Source: Stentor coeruleus (Eukaryota > Ciliophora > Heterotrichea > Heterotrichida > Stentoridae). From it: a stretch of DNA of 52,623 bases. The stretch lies in NCBI GenBank assembly GCA_001970955.1, contig MPUH01000462.1, positions 1 through 52,623 on the forward strand. The letters are read 5' to 3'. The notes under the pieces are model-generated. The model was not told where the DNA came from and ran no database searches. It saw only the letters and a program-made list of their open reading frames with translations. This document shows, one piece after another, positions 1 through 8,934 of the stretch (its first letter is position 1; the number at the start of each line of letters is the position of its first letter). The position numbers were made by a program, and so were the translations under genes.

Positions 1-202
1 CCACATTTCTTGCTTTTTTTCTAAGTTATCGATCTTCCTCATGATGCTCCCATGACATTTTGGCATGTCAAATCTTTGAATTTTTTTTTTTTACCTTTGG
101 ACGAACTGAGGAGTTTCTTTGAGCTTCAATTTGGTTATCTAATCGCTTTCCTTTTGGAGTGCCGGGCTTTTTACTTACAGAATGCGAATTAAGCAAACTC
201 AT
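1..202 (-). CDS. Partial gene cut by the window edge, frame broken at a poly-A run
   Basis: An ATG at 200-202 opens a basic, Ser/Lys-rich N-terminus (MSLLNSHSVSKKPGTPKGKR, then a DNQIEAQRN segment). The frame stops at a TGA shortly after a run of 12 T on the plus strand (81-92). One base fewer in that run restores an open frame that runs off the left edge (with RFDMPKCHGS and a KIDNLEKKQEM coiled-coil-like stretch). I infer either a homopolymer error or a decayed gene. No GT-AG intron of 15-16 nt fits: the only GT..AG pair spans 21 nt. No family recognised. Confidence 0.4.
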
Positions 203-852
203 AAAATATAGTAAGAATTAATATGAAATTTAAAATTTATGATTACTTTTTGCAAATTGATGGTCTTTGAATTTGATGTTGAATATATATAATAAATTTT
301 TAGAGTTTTTTTATTAAAACAGTAATAATAAAAAAATCTTATTGGACTACAAAAATTCGCTTATTAAGAGTTTTATTATATTACCAAAAAATCTAATTTA
401 GATAAATAATTTTAATGATTGAATGATACGCTATCAAAAATAAAGTAAAATATTGAAAGTATAGACCATATACTTAAATTATATGGAATTTAAAGTATAT
501 AAAAGCAAATTAGAGTTTTTATATATAATAGTTTGATACTTTTATAATCTATTCAAATTTATCTTAGGTTTTATTATATAATAAGTATTTCAGGCTAGGT
601 AGCTAAATACTATTTTCTAATATTTTTGTGAATTAATCCTCAATCTATTTGATAAAATCTTATATGCTAAAATCAAACAACAATAAGCAGTATTGAAAGT
701 GTATAAAAATATTGCATTACCAAACATTTAAATTTAAATATTTTAATTAACAAAACCACTTACTTATCATAGTAAAATTAAAAACTAACTTAAAGATAAT
801 GATTTTTTTCAAATATTTTCTTATTGCATATAAACTAAAACAAAATTATTAA
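203..852. other. Intergenic, AT-rich, no gene seen
   Basis: About 650 bases of low-complexity AT-rich DNA between two divergent genes. I see no convincing frame or structured RNA. It must hold the 5' regions of both the partial gene on the left and the coiled-coil gene on the right. Confidence 0.5.
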
Positions 853-1569
853 ATGGGATTAAAATCTAAAGTGGAAATCGAAGGATGCAGAATATTAAAT
901 AAGCAAGGTCAAGAACAAAATGGTCGTCAAAAATCATTACCTCGTTATAGAGAACAAGATATCAGTAAAGCATATTCAAGATTTTATGTAGAAACTTTAC
1001 AGATGTCAAAAAAAATAGACGATTGGGCAAGAAAATCTTATAGTCCTAAACTCAGCTTAGAAGTAGCTGAAAAAATTGATGAAAACAAAGCTTTAATTAT
1101 TATGAAAGCTAGACAAGATCAATGTAAAGCTATAGAAAATGATATAAACTACAAACAGTTTTTAGAAGCGAAAGCAACATCAAAATATCAGTTAGAACAA
1201 ATTAACACAAAAAAAAAATCATATGGGCAACTTGCAAAGGAAGACAAAAATTATAATAATCAACTTAAAGAACGAGATAAATTCATTTCACAACTGATGG
1301 AAATAGAAAAGATTAGAAATATGGAAATAGGTAAAAACTACTTACAAGCTTTGAAATTACAAATTGAAGAAAAGAAACAAAGAAAAGTTATGATAAAACG
1401 CATTGACAGTGCTAATAAAAAACTTTTTTCATTAGATTCTGACCAAAGAAGCCTTTCTCCATTTATCCATCCCATCCTAGCTAATGAAACCTCAAAAAGA
1501 TCTCGTTCGCCAAGTAATTTTCTTGCCCAATATGGAAATTTTATGTTATTAAGAGGGAAAAATAATTAA
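853..1569 (+). CDS. Basic coiled-coil protein, 238 aa, unknown
   Basis: Starts at ATG 853 and ends with TAA; no intron signal near the stop. The protein is Lys/Gln/Glu-rich and mostly helical from about residue 45 to 195, with heptad-like stretches such as QLKERDKFISQLMEIEKIR. The N-terminus MGLKSKV has Gly at position 2, so N-myristoylation is possible but weak. The C-terminal 45 residues are Ser/Arg/Pro-rich (KRSRSPSNF). This layout is common among ciliate cytoskeletal or axonemal proteins, but no family is recognised. The next gene converges from the right, 117 bp away. Confidence 0.75.
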   Translation: MGLKSKVEIEGCRILNKQGQEQNGRQKSLPRYREQDISKAYSRFYVETLQMSKKIDDWARKSYSPKLSLEVAEKIDENKALIIMKARQDQCKAIENDINYKQFLEAKATSKYQLEQINTKKKSYGQLAKEDKNYNNQLKERDKFISQLMEIEKIRNMEIGKNYLQALKLQIEEKKQRKVMIKRIDSANKKLFSLDSDQRSLSPFIHPILANETSKRSRSPSNFLAQYGNFMLLRGKNN

Positions 1570-1685
1570 GATTTTATAATCTATTCTAACACAAACTATA
1601 ATCTTAGTAATACTTCATATAAAAAATTACAAAGTAAACTATAAATTTGTAAGGCATTTTTAATAAAATGATTAATCTAAATTAA

Positions 1686-2774
1686 CTAAATCAATAAAAC
1701 TAAACTTGTGGAGAAATAAAGAATAAAACTGAATGAAAAGTCTCGATATGTATAAAAAGGGTCCCAAAGGCGATAGTCCGAAGCACATTCATCAATAGAA
1801 CCTGTTACATAAATATTCCAATATCGAGATTGATAATAAATATTTTTCCAATAATAAAACTTCGCTTCAGATATAGATTTGCAATCATAAAGATCTAAAG
1901 GTTGATCAGAATGTGCTTTATTTCCAGCACAATCAGAAGTACTATATTTAAGCTTAGAAATCACAACATCCAAAACAGAAGTTACATAAATCAAATGATC
2001 CCCACAGAACCCTTCAGGTAAATTCTTATATCCTGCGCATTTACAAGGAGTTTCATCATAAAAAGTCCCATTAGATAAATAATACTCACATGTATCTCCT
2101 TCACTACACATAAAAGGTGTATATAAAAAATAATCAGATCCAGAAATTTTCACTGTCAAAATATCGCATTTGCCATCAACTGTAAAATTGCTCTCACAGA
2201 ATTTCGGATTAGATGTTATATTCCCACTTACTAAAGAAAATAATTCTGTACAAATCTCATTATCACAACCTCCTCCTATAGGACATTCTTCATCTTTTGT
2301 ACAACTATCACCATATTTCATCAATTCCTGACATGTATAATCTTTTGCACAATAATTATTAGGTTTACATTCTTCAGATAAAGTACATGAAGATCCTGAA
2401 GTTTTACCTTTACAAATTCCATTAAGACAAAGACTTAATATACAATTGCTATCACCACAACAACTCTCACCAGTATATTTTGTGCCAATGATTCCACAAT
2501 CTGAAATTTCTTCTGGAGCTGATCCACAGGTAATGTTTTTCCAGTCTTTTTCTGGTTTGTCATAATAAGCAAAGTAGTCACAAGCAAGTTCTTTGTTAAT
2601 ATCGCATCCTCTAAACAGGATTTCGCTTTTGTTGGTATTCACTTCAACACAATTTTCTATTGCATTGCCTAGTTTAATATTTTCACATGAGAAAGAATAG
2701 CATTCGTTTTGGATGTAAGTGTCCATTGCTTGATATAGGGCAAAGAATGTGAGGCTTAAGAAGAGTTTAAGCAT
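1686..2774 (-). CDS. Secreted or GPI-anchored cysteine-rich surface protein
   Basis: 362 aa. Residues 1-16 form a signal peptide (MLKLFLSLTFFALYQA) and the C-terminus is a short hydrophobic tail (FILYFSTSLVLLI), as in GPI-anchored or tail-anchored surface proteins. Between them lies a Cys-rich stretch (about residues 100-185) of repeating modules of the type GxxCxxxxECxxxxxC, reminiscent of EB/Dickkopf-like disulfide modules. Ciliate cell-surface antigens share this plan, so a surface-coat role is a reasonable inference. The last 15 bases before the stop (GTTTTATTGATTTAG) also fit the local 15-nt intron pattern; splicing would only shorten the tail by a few residues. Confidence 0.8.
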   Translation of the reverse strand: MLKLFLSLTFFALYQAMDTYIQNECYSFSCENIKLGNAIENCVEVNTNKSEILFRGCDINKELACDYFAYYDKPEKDWKNITCGSAPEEISDCGIIGTKYTGESCCGDSNCILSLCLNGICKGKTSGSSCTLSEECKPNNYCAKDYTCQELMKYGDSCTKDEECPIGGGCDNEICTELFSLVSGNITSNPKFCESNFTVDGKCDILTVKISGSDYFLYTPFMCSEGDTCEYYLSNGTFYDETPCKCAGYKNLPEGFCGDHLIYVTSVLDVVISKLKYSTSDCAGNKAHSDQPLDLYDCKSISEAKFYYWKNIYYQSRYWNIYVTGSIDECASDYRLWDPFYTYRDFSFSFILYFSTSLVLLI

Positions 2775-2857
2775 TTTAGTATATAAAAAAAAAATGAAAT
2801 TATAAATGTATGAAATCCCATGAGGAAATTAATGAAATATTCATATTTAAGCAAAAA

Positions 2858-3062
2858 AAAATGGTGAAAGTTAGTATGAAAGGTCTGCCCGACCTGTCTC
2901 TCCAATAACGAGCACCACTCGTGTACATTGCGTAGGACTGACATACTAGAAAAACAGAAGTTGAGCCCGAAAGGTGCTCCTTTTGGCACAGTACATTCCT
3001 ATTCTCTAAACATTCTTGTTTTTGAGTCACACCGTACTTGTACATCTCACTTCTTTAGTGAG
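2858..3062 (-). ncRNA. GC-rich structured island, candidate Pol III transcript
   Basis: About 200 bases clearly richer in G+C than the surroundings. On the minus strand it contains perfect small hairpins in a row: CTCACT/AGTGAG, AAAGG/CCTTT, ACGAG/CTCGT and AGGTC/GACCT. AGTATG pairs with CATACT around the last two. The minus strand then reaches a T9 run, a Pol III-type terminator. No snRNA, SRP, RNase P, U3, 5S or tRNA signature is recognised. Two overlapping frames stay open across the island, one from ATG at 3043-3045 (81 codons, stop at 2800), so a small protein is the alternative. Confidence 0.35.
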
Positions 3063-3730
3063 CTATTTAAAATTATATATATTATTTTATGAAATAAACA
3101 CTTTATGCAAACTATTCCTTATTAGAATGACTGATAATTGAATAGTTTATGTTTAATGCTTATGTTGTGTTTTTTTTTTCGGGATGTAAGATTTTGTATT
3201 TTTTTGCTTTTTTTTATATGTGGAAGCTAAGATTTTGTCAATTTTAGTGGCTTTTAATTAGATATTCTGAAGATATGTTGTTTGTGTAATATTGAATATG
3301 CTTTAGAAAAGATAAAATTTGTTAGCTGATATAACTATATAATGGGACTTAATAATATTTCTAAAAGGTATGTGTGATATAAGATTTGACTTGAAAATAA
3401 TATTAGCGATTATGAATGCATAAACATAAATTTTTATCACCCCACCAACCAATTTAATAAATCGATTTCGACTAAATTCTTTTATTTCAAATGCAAAAAA
3501 CTATATTCTAAGAACTAAATCAGGGTATTTAATTTTTAATAGTCTTATCATATTTTTACTTTATATACGAAATACATATATAACTAAGCTTAAATATTAG
3601 CATAACCTCACTATTCAAAATAATTTATGTTTATCAAAAGCAAAATATAATCCAAAAGTTGCGAAATTACCAATCTCATTCTTCAAGCATACAAATTTCA
3701 TCAAGTATTATTTTTAATCAAATCTATTAA
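3063..3730. other. Intergenic, T/G-rich then A/C-rich
   Basis: The left part (to about 3400) is T/G-rich and the right part (about 3420-3720) is A/C-rich on the plus strand, as expected between two minus-strand genes under the flank rule seen in this window. No gene or RNA seen. Confidence 0.5.
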
Positions 3731-4471
3731 TCATTTATTTAGCACATCACGCGAATTGCGTATACCCCTTTGGGTAATTGGCTTATAATTAATTGGTCTA
3801 GGCATCGGTTTATCAAGTTCCTTATTTTTCTTTTTGATTTTTTTATCAGAATCATCAACTCCATGATTCTGAGGACTCAATCTAATCTTATCATGTTCTG
3901 CTACACCAGAAGCAAAGTCTTCACTTCGTTTTTTCTCAATTTTTAGCTCAGTAGTGACTTTTTTCAAATTATTTTCCAACTGTTGTGCATATTTTTTAAG
4001 CTCATTCACACTTGTTTCTAGAGTTTTTTTGCTTTGATAATGATTTTCAATATCTTTCTTGATTTTGTCACAATCATCACTTAGTTTATTGTTAGATTTT
4101 TCAAGTTCCTTATATGTATTCGTAAGTTTTCCTAAATGGGATTTTAAGATATCTAATTCATTAGGGGGAAATTGAATTGGGAATTTTGCTTCTTGGTTAA
4201 AATAAGATAGAGCTGCATTTAAAAGACTGACAAAGCCTTTCTTTTTTTTGTGTATAGGCTTTTTATGTGGAGTTTCTATAGAATCAGGGGTTAAAGGTTC
4301 TTCTTTTGCCACTGGAAATGATTGAATGTTAATTTTGGCAAAGTCAAAGGCTGTATTTGACATTGTCCGACGATGTCCAACTTTTAATCCTTTAATATCA
4401 TTGATATTATTTGAATGAGTTCTTCTATGCAGCGTATCTTTAGGTTTTAAAAAGTCAGCTTGGTTTGACAT
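3731..4471 (-). CDS. Coiled-coil protein with basic N-terminus, 246 aa
   Basis: ATG at 4469-4471, TGA stop. The N-terminal 90 residues are disordered and Arg/Thr/Ser-rich, with HRRTHS and HRRTMS repeats that look like basophilic-kinase phosphosites. Residues about 105-195 form one continuous coiled coil (LKSHLGKLTNTYKELEKSNN and onward, with regular Leu). The tail is Lys/Pro-rich. It is divergent from the 1034-aa coiled-coil gene, with only 171 bp between start codons, so the two may share a regulatory region; a common structural role is inference only. No named family recognised. Confidence 0.75.
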   Translation of the reverse strand: MSNQADFLKPKDTLHRRTHSNNINDIKGLKVGHRRTMSNTAFDFAKINIQSFPVAKEEPLTPDSIETPHKKPIHKKKKGFVSLLNAALSYFNQEAKFPIQFPPNELDILKSHLGKLTNTYKELEKSNNKLSDDCDKIKKDIENHYQSKKTLETSVNELKKYAQQLENNLKKVTTELKIEKKRSEDFASGVAEHDKIRLSPQNHGVDDSDKKIKKKNKELDKPMPRPINYKPITQRGIRNSRDVLNK

Positions 4472-4642
4472 TGTTTATTAACAAGGGCTGGACAATAGTC
4501 AAGCGATAATTCCTAACTAATACTAAATAAGCTTTGTTTACTAAAATAAACCAACTATCATTTTCCTCATATAAAAGCCAATCCAATTAACATAATTTTA
4601 TAATATCCTCATCTTTCATATCACTAATAAAACAATTAAAAA

Positions 4643-7600
4643 ATGAAAAACAAGCAAGAAGCTGAGCTAAAAAAAAGCCAAACACAAAGTGTGTCTCATT
4701 TCACAACAAAAATGACATCTCCAAACATAAGCTCTGGGAACATGTCTCCATCTCTTGATTTTTTCAGTCAATCTGGGGCGAAAGCAAATGAAATAACAAA
4801 CCCAAAACTTTTCATGTTACTAGTTAACGAAAAACTAAAAGTTTTAGGGAAATTAATGCATAAATTCACATCACATGGTATGGTCTTACAAGAACTAGTA
4901 GCTAAAAGTAATCCTGAATACAATAACATTTTAGCTGATTTTCGAACAGATACAGAAGAAATTGAAAAAACTATAGAAGATATTGTAACACCAAGATTCA
5001 GACATAAAGGCTTAGAAACATCAAGAAGAAATTCATTAGATGGATATTCAAATACACTTAAAGAACCAATAAGAGATAAAAGTATTGAAAGAATGAAAGA
5101 TAAAATAATCAGTGATTTAAAACATGAAAATGATATAAAAGATAGTCAAATAAAACAACTACATTCTTTGTTGATAAATCTTAAAAGAACTACTAAAAAT
5201 TTAAGTGGGGAGAATGATAAGCTTAAGGAAGAAGTGAAAAATAATAAATTGTTAATGGATTTACAAGAAGATAAAATTACTGGATTGTTTGAGTTATATG
5301 AAGAAAAAACAAGGAAGAATAATGAGAAAAAGTTTTTAAGAGAAAACAAAGGAGTTTTTAAGGCAAAAGATTTTAAAATATGCAGGTGTGAAAGTTTAGA
5401 AGTTGCGTCTTCTTGCAAATTTGAGAAATTAATAAAGGAAATGCGTAGTCAAATAAAAGCTAAAGAAAAAGAAGTTATAGATAATATTCATGAATTCGAT
5501 GAGTTTAGGGTTAAATCACAGAAAAACCTTCATAAAGCACAACATGAAATAGATAGATTGAATTCAGAAAGCACAATAAAAAATAATAAAATTTTGATTC
5601 AAGAAAACTATAATTTAAACAAAAAACTCTCTGAAGTTATAACAGAAAAAAAGAGTTTGCAGGAAATAAACATGGAATTTATTCAGAAAAACAACAATTT
5701 GCAAAAAGAAATTCAGAGAATCAATCAAGAACTTCAAAAAACCAAAGGAGATTTTGGTAAATTAGGCAAGAAACTAGTTGATTATGAGAATAAAAGGAAA
5801 ATTATTATGAAATCTAATCGTATTTGTATGGTATACGATAATATTGAAGTTTTTCCTGATACTCAAAAATTGAATGATATAATTTTAAAAGAAAGGCAGA
5901 ATTTAGAGGTAAAAATGGGAGAGAATATCAGTTTATATCAAAATAAAATCAAAAATCTTGAGACAGAAATTGGGAAACTCAAAACAAATAATGGAGAATT
6001 AGCAACTGCGCAAGGTCAAGCAGTTAAGGAAATGGTGAAAAGCTCAGCTAGTATAGAAAATCTTAACACAAAGATACAAATTTTGTATGAGAAACTAAAA
6101 AAAAGCGATGAACAAAATGCAAAACTTACTTCAGAAAATCAAAACTTAAATAAAAAATTGGGAGAAAAAATAGAAAATCTAGGAACACTGGAAAAACAAA
6201 CAATTAAACTAGCTAAAGAACTCGAAAAAGAAAAACGCAGTAACAAAAACACGATAAAAATTTTTAAAATATTAAAAGACTTTGAAGAAAAATGTTATGA
6301 TTTTCAAACAAACTTTAATAAAAAAACTGAAACTTTATCTGATTCGGTAGAAGAAAAAATAGATAAAATCAAAAGACTTAAAAACAAACTAAAAAACCTT
6401 TCTTTGTTTTACAAATCTCAAATAAATGAAGCTAAAAATACTATTTTAAGTTTAAATCATGCAATGAGCGAAAAAGATATAAACATGTGTAAGTTATTAA
6501 CAGCAATTGAAGAACTTGAAGCAAATTTAGAGGGGAAAAATACAATAGTCACTGATTTAGAAACAGAAAAATCTACACTTTTGGCTACTCGAGATAAATT
6601 GATTATCCAATGCAACAAACAATCTGAAGAAATTATTATTTTAAAAAATAAACAATGTACAGATGAAGACCTTTCAATTAAAACTGATAATTTAGATATG
6701 AAAAATACCAAAAATCATAAAATAGATGAAATATTATTTGATGATATAATAAATACACAAAGCAAAAATGAAGATGTTAATCAAATAATAAAAGATTATA
6801 AACTACAGATATCTTTGTTACAAGAAAAATGCACAAACTTAGAAATTAAAGAAAAAGAACTTCAGGATAATTTTGATCATGAGAAATTACTGATTGTAAA
6901 ACATTTAGAAAACTGTAAAACTCAATTAGTAAATACTAATAAAGAAACAGAAAATGATGATAAAGAAAAACAAATTGATATCACAGAATATTTTGTAATA
7001 AAAGTTGTCAGTTTTGAAAACAAAATTTGGTATTTAATTAAACACAAGCTAAATGGGAAGTTTTTGTGGACTGATAAAGAAATAGAAACTGATATAAAAG
7101 ATGAGTATGATGAATTATTACAAAAATATAATTCTGAAACTATTATTAATATGAAGATTAGTAAAAAATTGCTTGTATACAAAAAAGTATTAACTCTAAT
7201 TGAGAATATTTCTAAAGATCAAAATTTGCAAGAAATCCTAAAAATAATCTCAGAAGAAAAAGTGACAAATAAACATTTTAACAGGATATCTCGTATTAAA
7301 TATCAAAAAGATGATTTAAGCGAGTCATTATTAGAAAATTCAAGTATCACAAAAACTCATGTTGTAGATAATCAATTTAAAACTTTTAGTGATTTAAGTT
7401 CAAAAAAAATTGAAAAAGGTTTGCATACTTTTAGTAAATCAAAATGCATAGATAGTCTAAACAATGAAGAGGAAATAATTAAATTAACTGAAAAACTAGA
7501 AAAAGTAAATAAAGTTGTAAGTTTCAAGGAAGAGCTAATTAAGCATTATGAAGATAAAATTTTTAAACTTAAAGGAAAACAAAATGAAGATTCGGAAAAA

Positions 7601-7747
7601 ATTACTAAAGCTAAAACTGTTATTGAAAAATATCTATCAAATAGTGTACCTTTAAATCAAAACACTTCGAATTTAATAGAAAATCTGTGTAGAATTCTTG
7701 AAATTTCAAGGATAGTTTCTAAAATTCCAGCAAAATTCAAAAAGTGA
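4643..7747 (+). CDS. Large coiled-coil protein, 1034 aa, cytoskeletal or basal-body type
   Basis: Starts at ATG 4643 and ends with TGA, showing that TGA is a stop here. After a Ser/Thr-rich head of about 50 residues, nearly the whole protein is predicted coiled coil (long Glu/Lys/Asn/Leu heptads) with short breaks, for example near residues 250 and 395. There is no motor, kinase or other catalytic domain. A short CRCESLEVASSCKFEK segment near residue 248 is the only Cys-rich spot. In ciliates such proteins are typically scaffolds of basal bodies, fibres or Golgi, but similarity by composition alone does not identify it. Its neighbour on the left is a divergent, shorter coiled-coil gene. Confidence 0.8.
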   Translation: MKNKQEAELKKSQTQSVSHFTTKMTSPNISSGNMSPSLDFFSQSGAKANEITNPKLFMLLVNEKLKVLGKLMHKFTSHGMVLQELVAKSNPEYNNILADFRTDTEEIEKTIEDIVTPRFRHKGLETSRRNSLDGYSNTLKEPIRDKSIERMKDKIISDLKHENDIKDSQIKQLHSLLINLKRTTKNLSGENDKLKEEVKNNKLLMDLQEDKITGLFELYEEKTRKNNEKKFLRENKGVFKAKDFKICRCESLEVASSCKFEKLIKEMRSQIKAKEKEVIDNIHEFDEFRVKSQKNLHKAQHEIDRLNSESTIKNNKILIQENYNLNKKLSEVITEKKSLQEINMEFIQKNNNLQKEIQRINQELQKTKGDFGKLGKKLVDYENKRKIIMKSNRICMVYDNIEVFPDTQKLNDIILKERQNLEVKMGENISLYQNKIKNLETEIGKLKTNNGELATAQGQAVKEMVKSSASIENLNTKIQILYEKLKKSDEQNAKLTSENQNLNKKLGEKIENLGTLEKQTIKLAKELEKEKRSNKNTIKIFKILKDFEEKCYDFQTNFNKKTETLSDSVEEKIDKIKRLKNKLKNLSLFYKSQINEAKNTILSLNHAMSEKDINMCKLLTAIEELEANLEGKNTIVTDLETEKSTLLATRDKLIIQCNKQSEEIIILKNKQCTDEDLSIKTDNLDMKNTKNHKIDEILFDDIINTQSKNEDVNQIIKDYKLQISLLQEKCTNLEIKEKELQDNFDHEKLLIVKHLENCKTQLVNTNKETENDDKEKQIDITEYFVIKVVSFENKIWYLIKHKLNGKFLWTDKEIETDIKDEYDELLQKYNSETIINMKISKKLLVYKKVLTLIENISKDQNLQEILKIISEEKVTNKHFNRISRIKYQKDDLSESLLENSSITKTHVVDNQFKTFSDLSSKKIEKGLHTFSKSKCIDSLNNEEEIIKLTEKLEKVNKVVSFKEELIKHYEDKIFKLKGKQNEDSEKITKAKTVIEKYLSNSVPLNQNTSNLIENLCRILEISRIVSKIPAKFKK

Positions 7748-8604
7748 AAAAGATTTGTGTGCATACTTAATTTTACAACTTTTAATAGTAAATTGGCATG
7801 TTAATTTTAATTTTATTATATTTTGTATATTTTAATCATAGTTATAAAACATTTAATTAGAATAAAAAATGCAATATTCTTATTGTATACTTAAAAAATA
7901 TAACTTTAAAGTTGACATAGGTTAAAAAATTTGTAGAATTTTGTGTTAAATTTTATTTGATTTAATGTAATAAATATTAGTATTGGTTGAGTTTAAGGTA
8001 TTATTAAAAAAAATATTGGGAAGAATTTAATGATGGGTTTACCTTTTCTTTTTTGAGAAAACTCTCTGAGATTTTCCCTAGATTTTTCATAATTCGAACT
8101 TAAAAATTGTAGGCGCAAGAAGAATTTAAAAAGAATTGTGTCTAACAAAGAGATTTTGAATAATGAAATGGGAAGATAATTTTGTTTTCTCAGTGTATGA
8201 TAAACTAAAAGTGCCAAAATTAGTTTCAAAATAGTGTCCACGGCATTCTCTTATAAACAATTAAATGAATTGTTCTTCATGCAGTAGACTTTCTACCCTT
8301 AGTAAAGATAATAATTTAGTTAATGGTTATATTTTAAAATTTATGGTCTAGGTCTATAATAAAATTAAGGAAGTAGTATGGAGGAGCAATTAAGAGATTA
8401 TTTTTCAATTATATCGGGAGTTCATATGGAAAGTAAGATTTACTAAAGTATAGTCAAATTTAATAAGATTAATTTTGATGAATCTCATCATGTAAGTTTT
8501 TTTTTTACTTAATAACTCTTTAAAATAAAGAGATTTTTAAGTTCAAAATAAGAAATCGCCTCTTCTATCAATATTCTATTTTTACATTGTAAAGACAAAA
8601 TTAC
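7748..8604. other. Intergenic with short coding-like fragments
   Basis: No complete gene seen. A minus frame at 7993-8241 lacks an ATG. Another minus frame (about 8170-8320) and a plus frame from ATG 8379 look protein-like but are cut by stops, and no 15-16 nt intron repairs them. They could be gene debris. Confidence 0.35.
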
Positions 8605-8674
8605 CATTTGCAGTTTGATCTTCTTAAAAAAATTATAGACATTTGCAGTTTGATCTTCTTAAAAAAATTATAGA
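8605..8674. repeat. 35-bp perfect tandem duplication
   Basis: A 35-bp unit beginning CATTTGCAGTTTGATCTTCT occurs twice head to tail (8605-8639, 8640-8674) with no mismatch that I can see. It lies in non-coding DNA, so it is either a recent duplication or an assembly artefact. Confidence 0.85.
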
Positions 8675-8714
8675 CCATATGCGACAATTTTTATTTTGCT
8701 TAATATCTTGAATT

Positions 8715-8834
8715 TTATAGACTGGGGCCCTGCTCCAGCTCAACAAACTTATCTCCCGGTATATCAATAAGCAATACCAAATAACTTAATATAAAAAATA
8801 TTTATATAATTCCTAAACCTACATATTCAATCAT
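8715..8834 (-). pseudogene. Possible 39-aa membrane peptide with one in-frame TAA
   Basis: From ATG 8832-8834 one frame runs to TAA 8715-8717, with a single internal TAA at codon 11. The rest is protein-like: a hydrophobic segment (IFFILSYLVLLIDI) followed by a charged tail (PGDKFVELEQGPSL) encoded by unusually GC-rich DNA. No GT-AG intron of 15 or 16 nt covers the stop. It could be a decayed gene, a sequence error or chance. Confidence 0.25.
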
Positions 8835-8934
8835 GTACTTTTAAATTATTTCAAAATCAATTGCGATTTTTTTGATTAATTATCTTTATCTCAATACAAA
8901 ATCTAAGAAAATTTTATAAAAAATTCTTATATAA

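Noticed and set aside
2800..3045. 81-codon frame inside the GC-rich island as a firm gene
   Set aside because: A second frame is equally open, codon choice is unlike neighbours, and the hairpins explain the GC content better. Kept only as an alternative.
7993..8241. 82-codon minus frame with a hydrophobic start
   Set aside because: It opens with GTG, has no usable ATG, and an upstream in-frame TAA cuts the only nearby one.
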